Assembly (NCBI GenBank): GCA_947500005.1
Contig: CANMQJ010000001.1
Coordinates: 1-64,000, forward strand
DNA: 64,000 nt
Direction of reading: 5' to 3'
DNA from: an uncultured Paracoccaceae bacterium
GTDB taxonomy: Bacteria > Pseudomonadota > Alphaproteobacteria > Rhodobacterales > Rhodobacteraceae
Shown: in pieces, positions 6,104-15,540 of the stretch
Position numbering within the stretch: position 1 is the stretch's first letter
Layout of the letters: each line of letters opens with the position of its first letter
The notes under the pieces: generated by a model
Seen by the model: only the letters and a program-made list of their open reading frames with translations
The model's database searches: none
What the model was told of the DNA's origin: nothing
Program-made: the position numbers and the translations under genes

Positions 6104-8785
6104 TCACTCTGCGGCAATGTCACGGGCAACAGGAAGTATGACACGGAACGCGGCGCCATCCTGACCGGAAAGGTAGACGATCTCGCCCCCCAACCGGTGC
6201 ATGATCTCGCGACAGATGGCCAGCCCCAAGCCCGCGCCACCGGCTTTTTCGGAACTTACGCGCGCGAATTTCTCGAAGATCATGGATTGTGCATCGGCCG
6301 GAATCCCGCTGCCATTGTCGGCGAAGTCGACCACCACCTGCCCCCCTACGTCATGAACGGAAATGGTCAGTACCGGATCTGACGCATCGCAGTATTTCTG
6401 CGCGTTGGCGATGATGTTGATGAAGACCTGGGCGAGGCGATCCAGATCAGAGCTGATCCTGATCCGCTCGGCGGCACGGTGACGGCGCAACCGGATCGGC
6501 TGCTCGGTCCCTGTCAGCGCCGTCGAGACAGCCCGGTCGAGAACGCGGCCCAGCTCGCCCGTCGTGATATCCAGCGTGACCTGTCGATTTTCGAGAACAC
6601 TGAGGTCCAGGAGGTCATCCAGAAGCCGCGTCAGGCGCAAGGCCTCATCATGGATGATCGAGGCATACCGCTGCCGGTCCGCGGACGAGAGTTCACTTTC
6701 CTCGCGAAGGATCTCGGAGAAGGCCCGGATCGAGGTCATGGGCGTACGCAACTCGTGACTGATCTGGCTCAGGAAGGCGTCTTTCTGGAGCGATATCTGC
6801 GTGAGCTTCTCATTTGCTTCCCGCAACTGGAGCGCTGTGCGCGACAGTTCCGCCGATTTGGTCTCAAGCCGGCTCGAATATTCCATCAATTGCGCCGATT
6901 CGTCCGCCACAGCCAGAAGGTCTTCGACCGAAACGGATGAGCCGCCCACAATCTGTCCGATCATCGCATGTGCCGCCGCCGCACCGACCGAACTGCCGAG
7001 CCGGCGTTCAAGTGTCTCAAGAAAGCTGGGGGTTGGTTCGGGCAGATGGCCACGGGTTCCCTGCCTTTTGGCTTCCGCCAGAAAGAACTCCTGCGCTTCG
7101 CGCGCGCCCAGGATCCGCTGCGACATGATCATGAGATCCTCGCTTTGCGCAACCGACCCGGTCCAGCCGCGCGGACCTGCGGAATGATCGAACACGTTGA
7201 CGAACTGCGCGCCCTGCAGACGCTCCAGCGGGCTGGGAAAGGTCACCAGGGAAACAAGGCAGAAGGCTGCGGCATTGAGCGCCAGCGACCACATCACCGT
7301 ATGAACCATCGGGTCGAGGCCCTCGATCCCGAACAAAGCTTGCGGACGCAACCAGTCCAGACCGAAGGGACCCTCCACCAGCACCGTTTCAGTCATCAAG
7401 GCACCGCCCATCCCCGGAAGAAGCAGCGTATAGACCCACAACACGAAGCCCACCGAAAGACCGGCAAGCGCCCCGCTCCGCGTCGCCCCGCGCCAGAACA
7501 GGCCGCCAACCAGCGCCGGCAGGATCTGCGCGATACCGGCAAATGCGATAAGGCCAATCGCGGCCAATGCCGCACCACCGCCGGAAAGACGATAATAGAA
7601 ATATCCAAGCGCCATGATGACGGCGATCGCGATACGCCGTGCCAGCAAAACGATTTCGCGGACGTCGCCGGAAACGGATGCGCCGCCCCCCTGCGCGCGC
7701 AACCAGATCGGCATCACGATATGGTTCGAAACCATCGTAGACAGAGCCATCGCCGCAACGATCACCATGGATGTTGCCGAAGAGAAGCCGCCTATGAAGG
7801 ACAGCATCGCAAGCCCGTCATGCCCTTGCGACAAGGGAATTGTCAGAACGAACAGGTCCGGGTTTGTCCCCTCGGGCATCAGGTCCAGCCCCACCACCGC
7901 GATGGGCACCACGAAAAGACTCATCAGCAAGAGGTAAAGAGGAAATGCCCAAGCAGCGGTGCGCAGGTGGCGCTCGTCGTCGTTCTCGACCACCATCACC
8001 TGGAACATCCGGGGCAGACACACGAAAGCTGCAGCCGACAGGAAAGTGATCGCTGCCCACCGTCCCCGGTCCACCTGCCAGGTTCCGATCTCGGACGCAT
8101 CAATGCGCTCCAGGGTCTGCGCCACCCCGCCCGACAGGCCCCAGACGACGAATATTCCGACTGCAAGCAGGGCAACAAGCTTGACCACAGCCTCGACGGC
8201 CACGGCCGTCATCACGCCATGGTGGCGTTCGTTGGCGTCAAGGTTGCGGGTGCCAAACAGGATGGCGAAGACCGCCAGCCCTACCGCAACCCAAAAGACA
8301 CTACCCGCTTCGCGATAGATACCTGCCGTCGGATCCGCCTGAGCAAAGGTTTCGAACGATAGGGTGATGGACTGCAATTGCAGCGCAATATAGGGCGTCA
8401 CGCCAAGGACCGCGAGAATGGTGACGCAGATCGCGAGCGTATTGGACTTGCCATAGCGTGAGGAGATCAGGTCTGCGATCGACGTCACCCTCTGGCTGCG
8501 TCCCACGCGAACCAACTTGCGCAACCCCCACCACCAGCCGACGATGACAAGGGTCGGGCCAAGATAGATCGTGACGAATTCCAAGCCTGAACGCGCGGCG
8601 TAGCCAACCGCCCCGTAAAAGGTCCAGGCCGTGCAGTAAATCGACAGCGAGAGCGTGTAGACCAGAGGAGACCGCATCCAGGTGCTGCGGCCTCGTGCGG
8701 CCAGTCGATCCGCTGCGAAGGCGACACAGAACAGGAAGACCACATAGGCGAGGCAGACGAGAACCAGTGTGTTGAGCGTCGCCAT
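6104..8785 (-). CDS. Sodium:solute symporter-like sensor histidine kinase
   Basis: An 893-residue fusion. Residues 1 to about 560 form a 12-13 helix sodium:solute symporter domain (YTLSLSIYCTAWTFYGAVGY, VTSIADLISSRYGKS). A coiled linker (LRTALQLREANEKL) follows, then a complete kinase with H-box SQISHELRTPMTSIRAF, N-box NIIANAQKYC, and G-boxes DFADNGSGIP and GGAGLGLAI. CbrA/CrbS-type proteins with this architecture sense or transport carboxylates or amino acids and phosphorylate a partner regulator. The start is set at 8785, where the ATG overlaps the stop of the preceding small gene (TGATG); the track start is 13 codons upstream. The receiver gene two genes upstream is the likely partner. 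Confidence 0.9.
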   Translation of the reverse strand: MATLNTLVLVCLAYVVFLFCVAFAADRLAARGRSTWMRSPLVYTLSLSIYCTAWTFYGAVGYAARSGLEFVTIYLGPTLVIVGWWWGLRKLVRVGRSQRVTSIADLISSRYGKSNTLAICVTILAVLGVTPYIALQLQSITLSFETFAQADPTAGIYREAGSVFWVAVGLAVFAILFGTRNLDANERHHGVMTAVAVEAVVKLVALLAVGIFVVWGLSGGVAQTLERIDASEIGTWQVDRGRWAAITFLSAAAFVCLPRMFQVMVVENDDERHLRTAAWAFPLYLLLMSLFVVPIAVVGLDLMPEGTNPDLFVLTIPLSQGHDGLAMLSFIGGFSSATSMVIVAAMALSTMVSNHIVMPIWLRAQGGGASVSGDVREIVLLARRIAIAVIMALGYFYYRLSGGGAALAAIGLIAFAGIAQILPALVGGLFWRGATRSGALAGLSVGFVLWVYTLLLPGMGGALMTETVLVEGPFGLDWLRPQALFGIEGLDPMVHTVMWSLALNAAAFCLVSLVTFPSPLERLQGAQFVNVFDHSAGPRGWTGSVAQSEDLMIMSQRILGAREAQEFFLAEAKRQGTRGHLPEPTPSFLETLERRLGSSVGAAAAHAMIGQIVGGSSVSVEDLLAVADESAQLMEYSSRLETKSAELSRTALQLREANEKLTQISLQKDAFLSQISHELRTPMTSIRAFSEILREESELSSADRQRYASIIHDEALRLTRLLDDLLDLSVLENRQVTLDITTGELGRVLDRAVSTALTGTEQPIRLRRHRAAERIRISSDLDRLAQVFINIIANAQKYCDASDPVLTISVHDVGGQVVVDFADNGSGIPADAQSMIFEKFARVSSEKAGGAGLGLAICREIMHRLGGEIVYLSGQDGAAFRVILPVARDIAAE

Positions 8786-9090
8786 CAGCGCGTCTCCGGC
8801 TCCTGTACCTCCCGGCCCGTCCAACGTCGCACGGCGATGCCAAAGAATACCGCCACCACGATCAACGCCGCCCAGACCGTGAACACGTAGAGGACAGCCG
8901 AGGACATCGGAACCGCATCGGCGCCTTCCCCTTCAAGCGGCCAGAGAAGGGGAACGGCAAACAGGCCCGCCGCCATCAACGGCAAAAGCCGAGCGGCATC
9001 GTTGAGCCTCCGGCGTCGATAGCTCTGCCGTTCAAGAAAGACCGGCGGCGGTGCCGGGCGTTCGGCATCGTCATCGGGTGGGTGCCTCAT
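8785..9090 (-). CDS. Small membrane protein accompanying the symporter-kinase
   Basis: A 101-residue protein with a Pro- and charge-rich N-terminus and two hydrophobic helices, at about residues 34-51 (LLPLMAAGLFAVPLLW) and 66-87 (VLYVFTVWAALIVVAVFFGIAV). It overlaps the response-regulator gene by four bases at its start and the kinase start at its end, so the three genes are translationally coupled. A small subunit beside a symporter-type transporter or kinase is common (compare the DUF4212/DUF485 partners of SSS proteins). I infer it is an accessory subunit of the sensor, without direct evidence. Confidence 0.75.
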   Translation of the reverse strand: MRHPPDDDAERPAPPPVFLERQSYRRRRLNDAARLLPLMAAGLFAVPLLWPLEGEGADAVPMSSAVLYVFTVWAALIVVAVFFGIAVRRWTGREVQEPETR

Positions 9091-9467
9091 GTCCGCGAGG
9101 CCTGCGCGTGCAAGTCTCGTACCGCCGTCAGCACTTCGGTATTGGAAAACGGCTTGGTCATGAAACGGCTGACCCCTGCCTTTTCGGCCATGTCACGATC
9201 GCGACTTTGGCCGCGCGCGGTCAACATGAGGACAGGCAGCCGTTCCATGCCGTCCAGTTCCCGGACCTCGCGCAGAATCTCCATTCCGCTCTTTCCCGGA
9301 AGCATGAGGTCGAGGATGATGAGGTCCGGCCGACTTTCGGAAACCTTGCTCACCGCCGTCGTGCCATCCTCGTGGGTTTCGACCTGCCATCCATCCCGTG
9401 TCAGAAGGAAGCGGATCGCTTCGGTGATGTTCGGCTCGTCCTCGATCAGCAAGACCTTGCGGTTCAT
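9087..9467 (-). CDS. Receiver-only response regulator
   Basis: A 126-residue CheY-like receiver with no output domain. It has the acidic pair after MNRKVLLIEDEP, the phospho-acceptor Asp53 in LIILDLMLPGKSG, the conserved Thr in VLMLTARG, and the Lys in FMTKPF. It lies directly upstream of, and is coupled to, the small membrane protein and symporter-kinase genes, so it is the probable phosphorylation partner. Without a DNA-binding domain it must act by protein contact, perhaps on the neighbouring ScfR-type regulator or another kinase; this is inference. Confidence 0.92.
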   Translation of the reverse strand: MNRKVLLIEDEPNITEAIRFLLTRDGWQVETHEDGTTAVSKVSESRPDLIILDLMLPGKSGMEILREVRELDGMERLPVLMLTARGQSRDRDMAEKAGVSRFMTKPFSNTEVLTAVRDLHAQASRT

Positions 9468-9556
9468 GCGCGCCCTTCCTCCCCCGATGGTCTTCTTGTC
9501 GGGTTTGAACCCGCCCGTCTCCCTGTAAACAGATTAGCGCCGCTGTCACGGAACTG

Positions 9557-10855
9557 TCAAAACCCTTCACTCAAAATGGATGGCTCCCGCCGGGCCGTGC
9601 AATCGGCACTGGGACACAGGCGACAGGTCGTGCCGACCGGATGCGCAGGTCGATCCCCGGCTTCGGCGGCAGGCACGGGCAGGATCAACATGATCGACCG
9701 ATAGACGGGATCCCTGTCGAACTCTGGCACGTCCTGCGGCCAGGCGATGGCGAGACAATCGAACGCCGCCTGCGTCCGGCCCAGCTGCGTCACCCGCCTG
9801 CGTAGTGGGACCAGGGGGCGGTTCAGGGCAGTAAAAAGAGGCCAGAGCGGGCAGGATTCGCCATGGCGTGGAAGCGCAAACCCCGTCAGCGACTTGCGAA
9901 ATAGAATACTGCCCGAGGCATCACAGATCACCAGCCCAACGGGGCGGGGCAAGACCCCCTCGGGGAGGGCAGCAAGCCTTCGGAATACTGTCGGCAGATC
10001 GACGCGAAAGCGCCGCGCCAGGGACAGCGGGTCCAGCGGTCCCTCTTCAAGGGCCGAGGTGACCTGATCTAGCGGCATCGCCAAAGCGTCGGCCGCATAG
10101 ATGGCAAGCACGGCGCGGCCAATGATCCGGGCGGCGCCCGATCCCAGTTCATTGAGCGACACCGAGTCGGGGTCGCCGCTCTCTTCGATCTCGGCAAAGT
10201 GATGGCCGTGGGCCGCAAAGAAACCCTCGACCTGTTCCTGCGGAATATCGCGCCGTTCTTCACTGGTATCGCTTTCGTCGAGATAAGCCACCAGGGCCTT
10301 GGAGCTGTCGGCCAATCGTTCGGCATCCTGATGCAGGTTGCGATGGAACCGGTTGCGCCATTCGGGCGCCAACTCACCCGGCTCCGCCAGAATCGCAGCC
10401 GTCGACCGGATGGCGGCCGCCGTGGACAGGACCTCGTGCAAGGACGCCGCTAGATGCGGGTCGTGGGTCAGGCGGTCCGACAGGGTCTGGACCATGCGCT
10501 CCAACGAGACGATGCGCCGATGCATCGCGCCAAGCAGTTCTGCCCAGCCGGGAAAGCGACCCGCCAGTTCGTCCACGCGATCAACCTCAGCAGGGATTCC
10601 CTCGGCATCGGCCGCAGCTTCGCGCAGCGTAGCGATCAAGGCCGCCCCCGCCCCTTCGGTCAGCATCGAGGGTTCCACCCCCAGCAGCGACGCGATGTCG
10701 AGCAGAAGCTTGCCGCCGATTCTGCGCCGGTTATGCTCGATGAGATTCAGGTAGGATGCGGAAATTCCGACCTCGCGCGCCAAATCCGCTTGCCGCAACC
10801 CTGCAATCAGCCGGCGCTCGCGGATCCGGCTGCCAGTCAGTGTATCGCGCGGCAT
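9557..10855 (-). CDS. XRE-family short-chain fatty acyl regulator (ScfR/RamB/PccR type)
   Basis: A 432-residue regulator. Residues 8-63 are an XRE helix-turn-helix (LRQADLAREVGISASYLNLIE). The rest is the IrrE/DUF2083-type acyl-responsive region and ends in a Cys cluster (CRLCPSADCTAR), as in the ScfR family. Members such as RamB and PccR control acetate, glyoxylate-cycle or propionyl-CoA genes in response to short-chain acyl-CoA levels. It is transcribed divergently from the HAAT-type ABC importer and in the same direction as the two-component genes 90 bases downstream, so it may regulate either or both. Confidence 0.9.
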   Translation of the reverse strand: MPRDTLTGSRIRERRLIAGLRQADLAREVGISASYLNLIEHNRRRIGGKLLLDIASLLGVEPSMLTEGAGAALIATLREAAADAEGIPAEVDRVDELAGRFPGWAELLGAMHRRIVSLERMVQTLSDRLTHDPHLAASLHEVLSTAAAIRSTAAILAEPGELAPEWRNRFHRNLHQDAERLADSSKALVAYLDESDTSEERRDIPQEQVEGFFAAHGHHFAEIEESGDPDSVSLNELGSGAARIIGRAVLAIYAADALAMPLDQVTSALEEGPLDPLSLARRFRVDLPTVFRRLAALPEGVLPRPVGLVICDASGSILFRKSLTGFALPRHGESCPLWPLFTALNRPLVPLRRRVTQLGRTQAAFDCLAIAWPQDVPEFDRDPVYRSIMLILPVPAAEAGDRPAHPVGTTCRLCPSADCTARREPSILSEGF

Positions 10856-11017
10856 CCTGCCACCTCCCGGTTTTCAGCGCGAATCCAAGGGCTTTCTGCG
10901 CTGCGACATAAGATAATTTACCAGATCAGACTAGAGTATGTACACTTATTGACAGAATAGTTTTGTATTTCAAGGTACTTATTGCCCAGTTTTACATGTC
11001 GCCCTCATACTTGATTT

Positions 11018-11030
11018 GCACATATTGTGC
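11018..11030. promoter_or_regulatory. Palindromic operator candidate upstream of the ABC importer
   Basis: GCACATATTGTGC is a perfect 13-base palindrome (GCACA-TAT-TGTGC). It lies seven bases after a promoter-like pair, TTGCCC at 10982 and CATACT at 11006 with an 18-base spacer, and 56 bases before the substrate-binding protein gene. This is where a repressor would act. The cognate factor is unknown; the divergent ScfR-type regulator is an obvious candidate. Confidence 0.45.
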
Positions 11031-11085
11031 CTTGCGCCCCCGGGAGAGGAGACCCGGACGCAACTTGGGAATTTGGGAGGAATAC

Positions 11086-12432
11086 ATGTCCAAGAATTCT
11101 GTCACACGCCGCGGCGTGCTGAAGTCCGGTGCCGTAGCCGGAGCCGGCGTCGCGCTGCCCACGATTTTCACCGCTTCGTCGGCCGCGGCCTTTACCAATG
11201 AACCGACCGGAAGCAGCGTCACACTGGGCTTCAACGTGCCCCAGACCGGCCCCTATGCGGACGAAGGCGCCGACGAGCTGCGCGCCTATGAGCTTGCAGT
11301 CGAACACCTGAATGGCGGTGGCGATGGCGGCATGATGGGAACCTTCTCGTCGAAGGCGCTGCAGGGCAACGGCATCCTTGGGAAAAAGGTCGAATACGTC
11401 ACCGGCGACACGCAGACCAAGTCCGATGCGGCGCGTGCCTCTGCCCAGTCGATGATCCAGAAAGATGGCGCGATCATGATCACCGGCGGGTCGTCTTCGG
11501 GCGTTGCGGTGGCCGTGCAAGGCCTCTGTCAGGAAGCGGGCGTGATCTTCATGGCCGGCCTCACCCACTCCAACGACACGACCGGCAAGGACAAGAAGGC
11601 AAACGGCTTCCGTCACTTCTTCAACGCCTACATGTCGGGCGCGGCCCTGGCTCCGGTTCTGGCCGAGCTCTACGGCGACGACCGGAAGGCCTATCACCTG
11701 ACCGCCGACTACACCTGGGGCTGGACACAGCAGGAATCCATCGCTGCCGCTACCGAAGCGCTGGGATGGGAGACCGTCGAGAACGTACTGACCCCCCTCG
11801 CGGCGACTGACTTCTCGTCCTATATCGCGCCGGTGCTGAATTCGGGCGCCGACGTGCTGGTTCTGAACCACTATGGCGGCAACATGGTCAACTCGCTGAC
11901 CAATGCCGTGCAGTTCGGCCTGCGCGAAAAGCAGGTGAACGGCAAGAATTTCGAGATCGTGGTGCCGCTTTTCTCGCGCCTCATGGCACGCGGCGCCGGC
12001 GAGAACATCAAAGGCATTCTCGGGTCGACAAACTGGCACTGGTCGCTTCAGGACGAGGGCACCAAGGCCTTCGTGAAATCCTTTGGCACGAAGTACGGCT
12101 TCCCGCCGAGCCAGGCGGCGCATACCTGCTACGCGCAAACCCTGCTTTATGCGGATGCCGTGGAGCGCGCAGGGTCGTTCAACCCTTGCGCCGTGGTCGA
12201 GGCGCTCGAAGGTTTCGAGTTCGACGGCTTGGGCAATGGTCCGACCCTCTACCGCGCCGAGGATCACCAGTGCTTCAAGGACGTGCTCGTGGTGAAGGGC
12301 AAGGAGAACCCGACCTCGGAATTCGACCTTCTGGAAGTGGTCCAGATCACGCCGCGTGCACAGGTCGAATACGCGCCTGATCACCCGATGTTCGCAGGCG
12401 GCGCGCTGGGATCTTGCAACTCGGGCGCCTGA
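11086..12432 (+). CDS. HAAT-type ABC transporter substrate-binding protein
   Basis: A 448-residue periplasmic binding protein of the Peripla_BP_6 (branched-chain amino acid/urea/amide) type. It has a twin-arginine signal (SVTRRGVLKSG, ending near SSAAA). The core begins VTLGFNVPQTGPYADEGADE, the usual start of the first lobe. The track ORF begins 41 codons early; the ATG at 11086 follows GGGAGG at good spacing. Two permeases and two ATPases follow, completing a HAAT importer. The ligand is not evident. The acyl-responsive regulator next door and the hydroxybutyrate dehydrogenase and acyl-CoA synthetase beyond point to a small carboxylate or related compound, as inference. Confidence 0.9.
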   Translation: MSKNSVTRRGVLKSGAVAGAGVALPTIFTASSAAAFTNEPTGSSVTLGFNVPQTGPYADEGADELRAYELAVEHLNGGGDGGMMGTFSSKALQGNGILGKKVEYVTGDTQTKSDAARASAQSMIQKDGAIMITGGSSSGVAVAVQGLCQEAGVIFMAGLTHSNDTTGKDKKANGFRHFFNAYMSGAALAPVLAELYGDDRKAYHLTADYTWGWTQQESIAAATEALGWETVENVLTPLAATDFSSYIAPVLNSGADVLVLNHYGGNMVNSLTNAVQFGLREKQVNGKNFEIVVPLFSRLMARGAGENIKGILGSTNWHWSLQDEGTKAFVKSFGTKYGFPPSQAAHTCYAQTLLYADAVERAGSFNPCAVVEALEGFEFDGLGNGPTLYRAEDHQCFKDVLVVKGKENPTSEFDLLEVVQITPRAQVEYAPDHPMFAGGALGSCNSGA

Positions 12433-12442
12433 CGGCCGATCG

Positions 12443-12469
12443 CGGGACGGGTGGAGTTCGCCCGTCCCG
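12443..12469 (+). terminator. Intercistronic hairpin after the binding-protein gene
   Basis: CGGGACGGG pairs perfectly with CCCGTCCCG, extended by two inner pairs, and is followed by the pyrimidine run ACCTTTCTCC. It lies in the 108-base gap between the substrate-binding protein and the first permease. Such hairpins commonly act as partial terminators or 3' stabilisers, so that the binding protein is made in excess of the membrane subunits. Confidence 0.65.
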
Positions 12470-12540
12470 TACCTTTCTCCGGCCGGCCGCATTTGGCCTG
12501 CTGCGTGACTTTCGCACTCCGACCGCAAAAGGGTGGGACA

Positions 12541-13548
12541 ATGGACGCCATCATCCTGCAAATCCTCAACGGGCTCGACAAAGGCTCGGCCTATGCGCTG
12601 ATCGCCCTGGGGCTCACGTTGATCTTCGGCACGCTCGGCGTGGTAAATTTCGCCCATGGGGCGCTTTTCATGATCGGCGCCTTCTGCGCCGTTACTGTGC
12701 AGCGCCTGCTGACACTCAGCTTTGAGACGGTAGACCCCGAAAAGACCGACTTTCTGGGCCAGCCGCTCAAGGTCAAGACGCCCTATATCGAATCCTGGTT
12801 CGGCCCTGAGGTGGGCACCGCGATCATCGACTGGGCCGTGCCGCTGGCGATCCTCTTGACCATCCCGGTCATGCTGGCCATCGGCTACGTTATGGAGCGC
12901 GGCCTCATCAAGCATTTCTACAAGCGTCCCCATGCCGACCAGATCCTCGTGACCTTCGGCCTGGCCATCGTGCTGCAGGAAATCGTCAAATACTATTTCG
13001 GCGCGAACCCGATCCAGACCCCCGCCCCCGACGCGCTGACCGGCGTGGCACAGCTCATGCCCGGTGTCGTCTACCCGATCTGGCGCATCGTCTACTTCTG
13101 CTTCGCTGTCCTCATCATAGGCGGGGTGTTCGCCTTCCTGCAGTTCACGACCTTCGGCATGGTCGTTCGTGCCGGGATGGCCGACCGCGAGACCGTGGGC
13201 CTGCTCGGCATAAACATCGACAAGCGATTTACCATCATGTTCGGCATCGCCGCAGCGGTGGCCGGGCTTGCAGGTGTGATGTACGGGCCCATCAACGCGC
13301 CCAACTACCACATGGGCATGGACTTTCTCGTGCTATCCTTCGTGGTGGTCGTGGTGGGCGGCATGGGCTCGCTTCCCGGGGCTGTCCTGGCCGGCTTCCT
13401 GCTGGGTATTCTCGAAAGTTTCGCCTCCACCACCTGGGCCACCACCACGATCCCCGGCATCAACCAGATCATCATCTACCTTGTCGCCATCATCATCCTT
13501 CTGACCCGCCCGCGCGGTCTGATGGGGCGCAAGGGCGTCATGGAGTAA
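12541..13548 (+). CDS. Branched-chain-type ABC transporter permease (LivH-like)
   Basis: A 335-residue inner-membrane permease with about eight helices and the LivH hallmarks: an N-terminal ILNGLDKGSAYALIALGLTL, GVVNFAHG, and a C-terminal VVVVGGMGSLPGAVLAG (the EAA-like ATPase contact). The length is slightly above usual because of an inserted periplasmic segment near residues 60-90 (VDPEKTDFLGQPLKVKTPYI). The track start is 30 codons early; the ATG at 12541 is preceded by GGGTGGG and gives the conserved start. The stop is followed within seven bases by the second permease. Works with the four surrounding gene products as one importer. Confidence 0.92.
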   Translation: MDAIILQILNGLDKGSAYALIALGLTLIFGTLGVVNFAHGALFMIGAFCAVTVQRLLTLSFETVDPEKTDFLGQPLKVKTPYIESWFGPEVGTAIIDWAVPLAILLTIPVMLAIGYVMERGLIKHFYKRPHADQILVTFGLAIVLQEIVKYYFGANPIQTPAPDALTGVAQLMPGVVYPIWRIVYFCFAVLIIGGVFAFLQFTTFGMVVRAGMADRETVGLLGINIDKRFTIMFGIAAAVAGLAGVMYGPINAPNYHMGMDFLVLSFVVVVVGGMGSLPGAVLAGFLLGILESFASTTWATTTIPGINQIIIYLVAIIILLTRPRGLMGRKGVME

Positions 13549-13554
13549 TCGGCC

Positions 13555-14760
13555 ATGTTCGGACTGGACAGGAAAGACACCGCACTGCTGGCGATCGTGG
13601 CATTGCTCACCTTGCTCGCGCCCTTCATTCTCAACCCCTTCCCGGCCGGCAGCGCGATGGCGCAGTTCAACGCGGGTTATCCCGACCTGATGCAGCGCTT
13701 CGTGATCTTCGGGATCTTCGCCATCGGCTTCAACATCCTGTTTGGCCTCACGGGCTACCTGTCCTTCGGTCACGCCGCATTCCTCGGGGTCGGATCCTAC
13801 GCCGCGGTCTGGATGTTCAAACTCTTGTCGATGAACATCCTGCCGGCGATTTTTCTGGCGGTCGTCATTGCCGGTCTGTTCGCGCTGGTTATCGGCTACG
13901 TCTCCCTGCGCAGGTCTGGCATCTACTTTTCGATCCTCACGCTCGCCTTCGCCCAGATGTCCTATGCGCTTGCCTATTCGGTTCTGACCCCTGTCACGAA
14001 TGGCGAAACCGGCCTGCAACTGACGCTCGACGACCCCCGCATCCTCGGTTCCTCGGCCACCGCGGATGGATCGATCCCCGTTACCAGCCTGTTCGGATTC
14101 GAGATGCGCTCGGCCACCGAACTGGCGCTGGGTCCTTGGACCTTCACCTTCTCCGTCGGCTACTACGTCTGCGCCGTGGCGATGATCCTTGCCTTCTACA
14201 TGGCGATCCGCATCTTCCGGTCGCCCTTCGGGATGATGCTACGCGCGATCAAGTCGAACCAGACACGGATGAACTACACCGGTCTGAACGCACGCCCGTA
14301 TACGCTGGCAGCTTTCGTGATCTCGGGGATGTATGCCGGGCTTGCCGGTGGCCTTCTGGCCGCGATGGACCCGCTGGCCGGTGCCGAACGCATGCAGTGG
14401 ACCGCCTCGGGCGAGGTCGTCCTGATGACCATCCTCGGCGGCGCAGGCACGTTGATCGGTCCGGTCCTGGGCGCTGGTTTTATCAAGTATTTCGAGAATA
14501 TCTTCTCCAAGATCAACGACAACATCCTGCATGGCTGGTTCGCATTCATGCCCGACGGTTTGGAAGATGCGGTCGTGTTCCTGCTCCACCCCTTCATCGG
14601 CAAAGGCTGGCACCTGACTCTCGGAATTCTCTTCATGCTTGTCGTGATCTTCCTTCCCGGAGGCCTCGTGGAAGGCGGGCAACGCATCTGGGCCTGGGTC
14701 ACCGGCAAGAACCGGCGCAGCGCAAAAAAGCGCGCCACCACCACCGAACCCGCGGAATGA
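13555..14760 (+). CDS. Branched-chain-type ABC transporter permease (LivM-like)
   Basis: A 401-residue permease with 9-10 helices and the LivM signatures [20 protein letters not shown] and [18 protein letters not shown]. It is longer than typical LivM (about 320-360) owing to a loop near residues 145-195 and a C-terminal basic tail. GGAG overlaps the preceding stop codon and serves as its ribosome-binding site. It is the second membrane subunit of the importer, with ATPase genes following after 12 and 12 bases. Confidence 0.92.
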   Translation: MFGLDRKDTALLAIVALLTLLAPFILNPFPAGSAMAQFNAGYPDLMQRFVIFGIFAIGFNILFGLTGYLSFGHAAFLGVGSYAAVWMFKLLSMNILPAIFLAVVIAGLFALVIGYVSLRRSGIYFSILTLAFAQMSYALAYSVLTPVTNGETGLQLTLDDPRILGSSATADGSIPVTSLFGFEMRSATELALGPWTFTFSVGYYVCAVAMILAFYMAIRIFRSPFGMMLRAIKSNQTRMNYTGLNARPYTLAAFVISGMYAGLAGGLLAAMDPLAGAERMQWTASGEVVLMTILGGAGTLIGPVLGAGFIKYFENIFSKINDNILHGWFAFMPDGLEDAVVFLLHPFIGKGWHLTLGILFMLVVIFLPGGLVEGGQRIWAWVTGKNRRSAKKRATTTEPAE

Positions 14761-14772
14761 GGAGACTGACCC

Positions 14773-15528
14773 ATGGGAATTCTTGAAATCAAGGATGTCA
14801 GCAAACGGTTCGGTGGCCTCAAGGCGCTGACGGATGTGAACCTGAGCGTCAAGGAGAATACCTGTCACGCGATCATCGGACCGAACGGTGCCGGCAAGTC
14901 CACCCTGCTCAACTGCCTCGTAGGCAAGCTGATCCCGGACACCGGTTCCGTCATGTTCGACGGACAGTCGGTGCTTGGGCGCGCACCCTTCGAGATCAAC
15001 CAGATGGGCATCAGCCGCGTGTTCCAGACCCCCGAGATCTTCGGTGAGCTCACCGTGATGGAGAACATGCTGATCCCCATCTTTGCCCAGCGCGACGGTG
15101 CATTCCGGCTGCACGCCATCGAAAGCGTCGGACGTGAAAGCGAGGTGATCCAGCGGGCCGAGGCGATGCTGGAAGAGATGAACATGGCGGACAAGAAGCA
15201 CATGAATTCCGCCTCCCTCTCGCGCGGCGACAAGCGTCGTCTGGAAATCGCCATGTGCCTCAGCCAGCGGCCTCGACTTCTGTTGCTGGATGAACCGACC
15301 GCGGGCATGGCACGGGCCGACACCAACAACACCATCGACCTGCTGCGCCAGATCAAGGAAGAGCGCGACATCACGATCGCCATCATCGAACATGACATGC
15401 ATGTGGTGTTCAGCCTCGCCGACCGGATCACCGTGCTGGCGCAGGGAACGCCTCTGGTCGAGGACGAACCACAGAACATCCGCGGCAACCCCAAGGTACG
15501 TGAAGCCTATCTGGGCGAGTCGGCATAA
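14773..15528 (+). CDS. Branched-chain-type ABC transporter ATPase (LivG-like)
   Basis: A 251-residue ABC ATPase. The Walker A is GPNGAGKSTLLN and the Walker B LLLLDEPTAGMA. The signature position reads SLSRGDKRRLEIA in place of the common LSGGQ, a substitution seen in the urea/amide branch of this family (UrtD-like proteins have similar deviations). The H-loop is IIEHDMHVVF. A strong ribosome-binding site (GAGGAG) precedes it. It forms the ATPase heterodimer with the product of 15541-16296. Confidence 0.92.
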   Translation: MGILEIKDVSKRFGGLKALTDVNLSVKENTCHAIIGPNGAGKSTLLNCLVGKLIPDTGSVMFDGQSVLGRAPFEINQMGISRVFQTPEIFGELTVMENMLIPIFAQRDGAFRLHAIESVGRESEVIQRAEAMLEEMNMADKKHMNSASLSRGDKRRLEIAMCLSQRPRLLLLDEPTAGMARADTNNTIDLLRQIKEERDITIAIIEHDMHVVFSLADRITVLAQGTPLVEDEPQNIRGNPKVREAYLGESA

Positions 15529-15540
15529 GGAGCATTCACG

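Noticed and set aside
11005-13311. Minus-strand ORF of 768 codons opposite the ABC-importer genes
   Set aside because: It covers the binding protein and permease genes on the other strand and has the composition of an antisense shadow of high-GC coding DNA; the plus-strand genes show clear family motifs.
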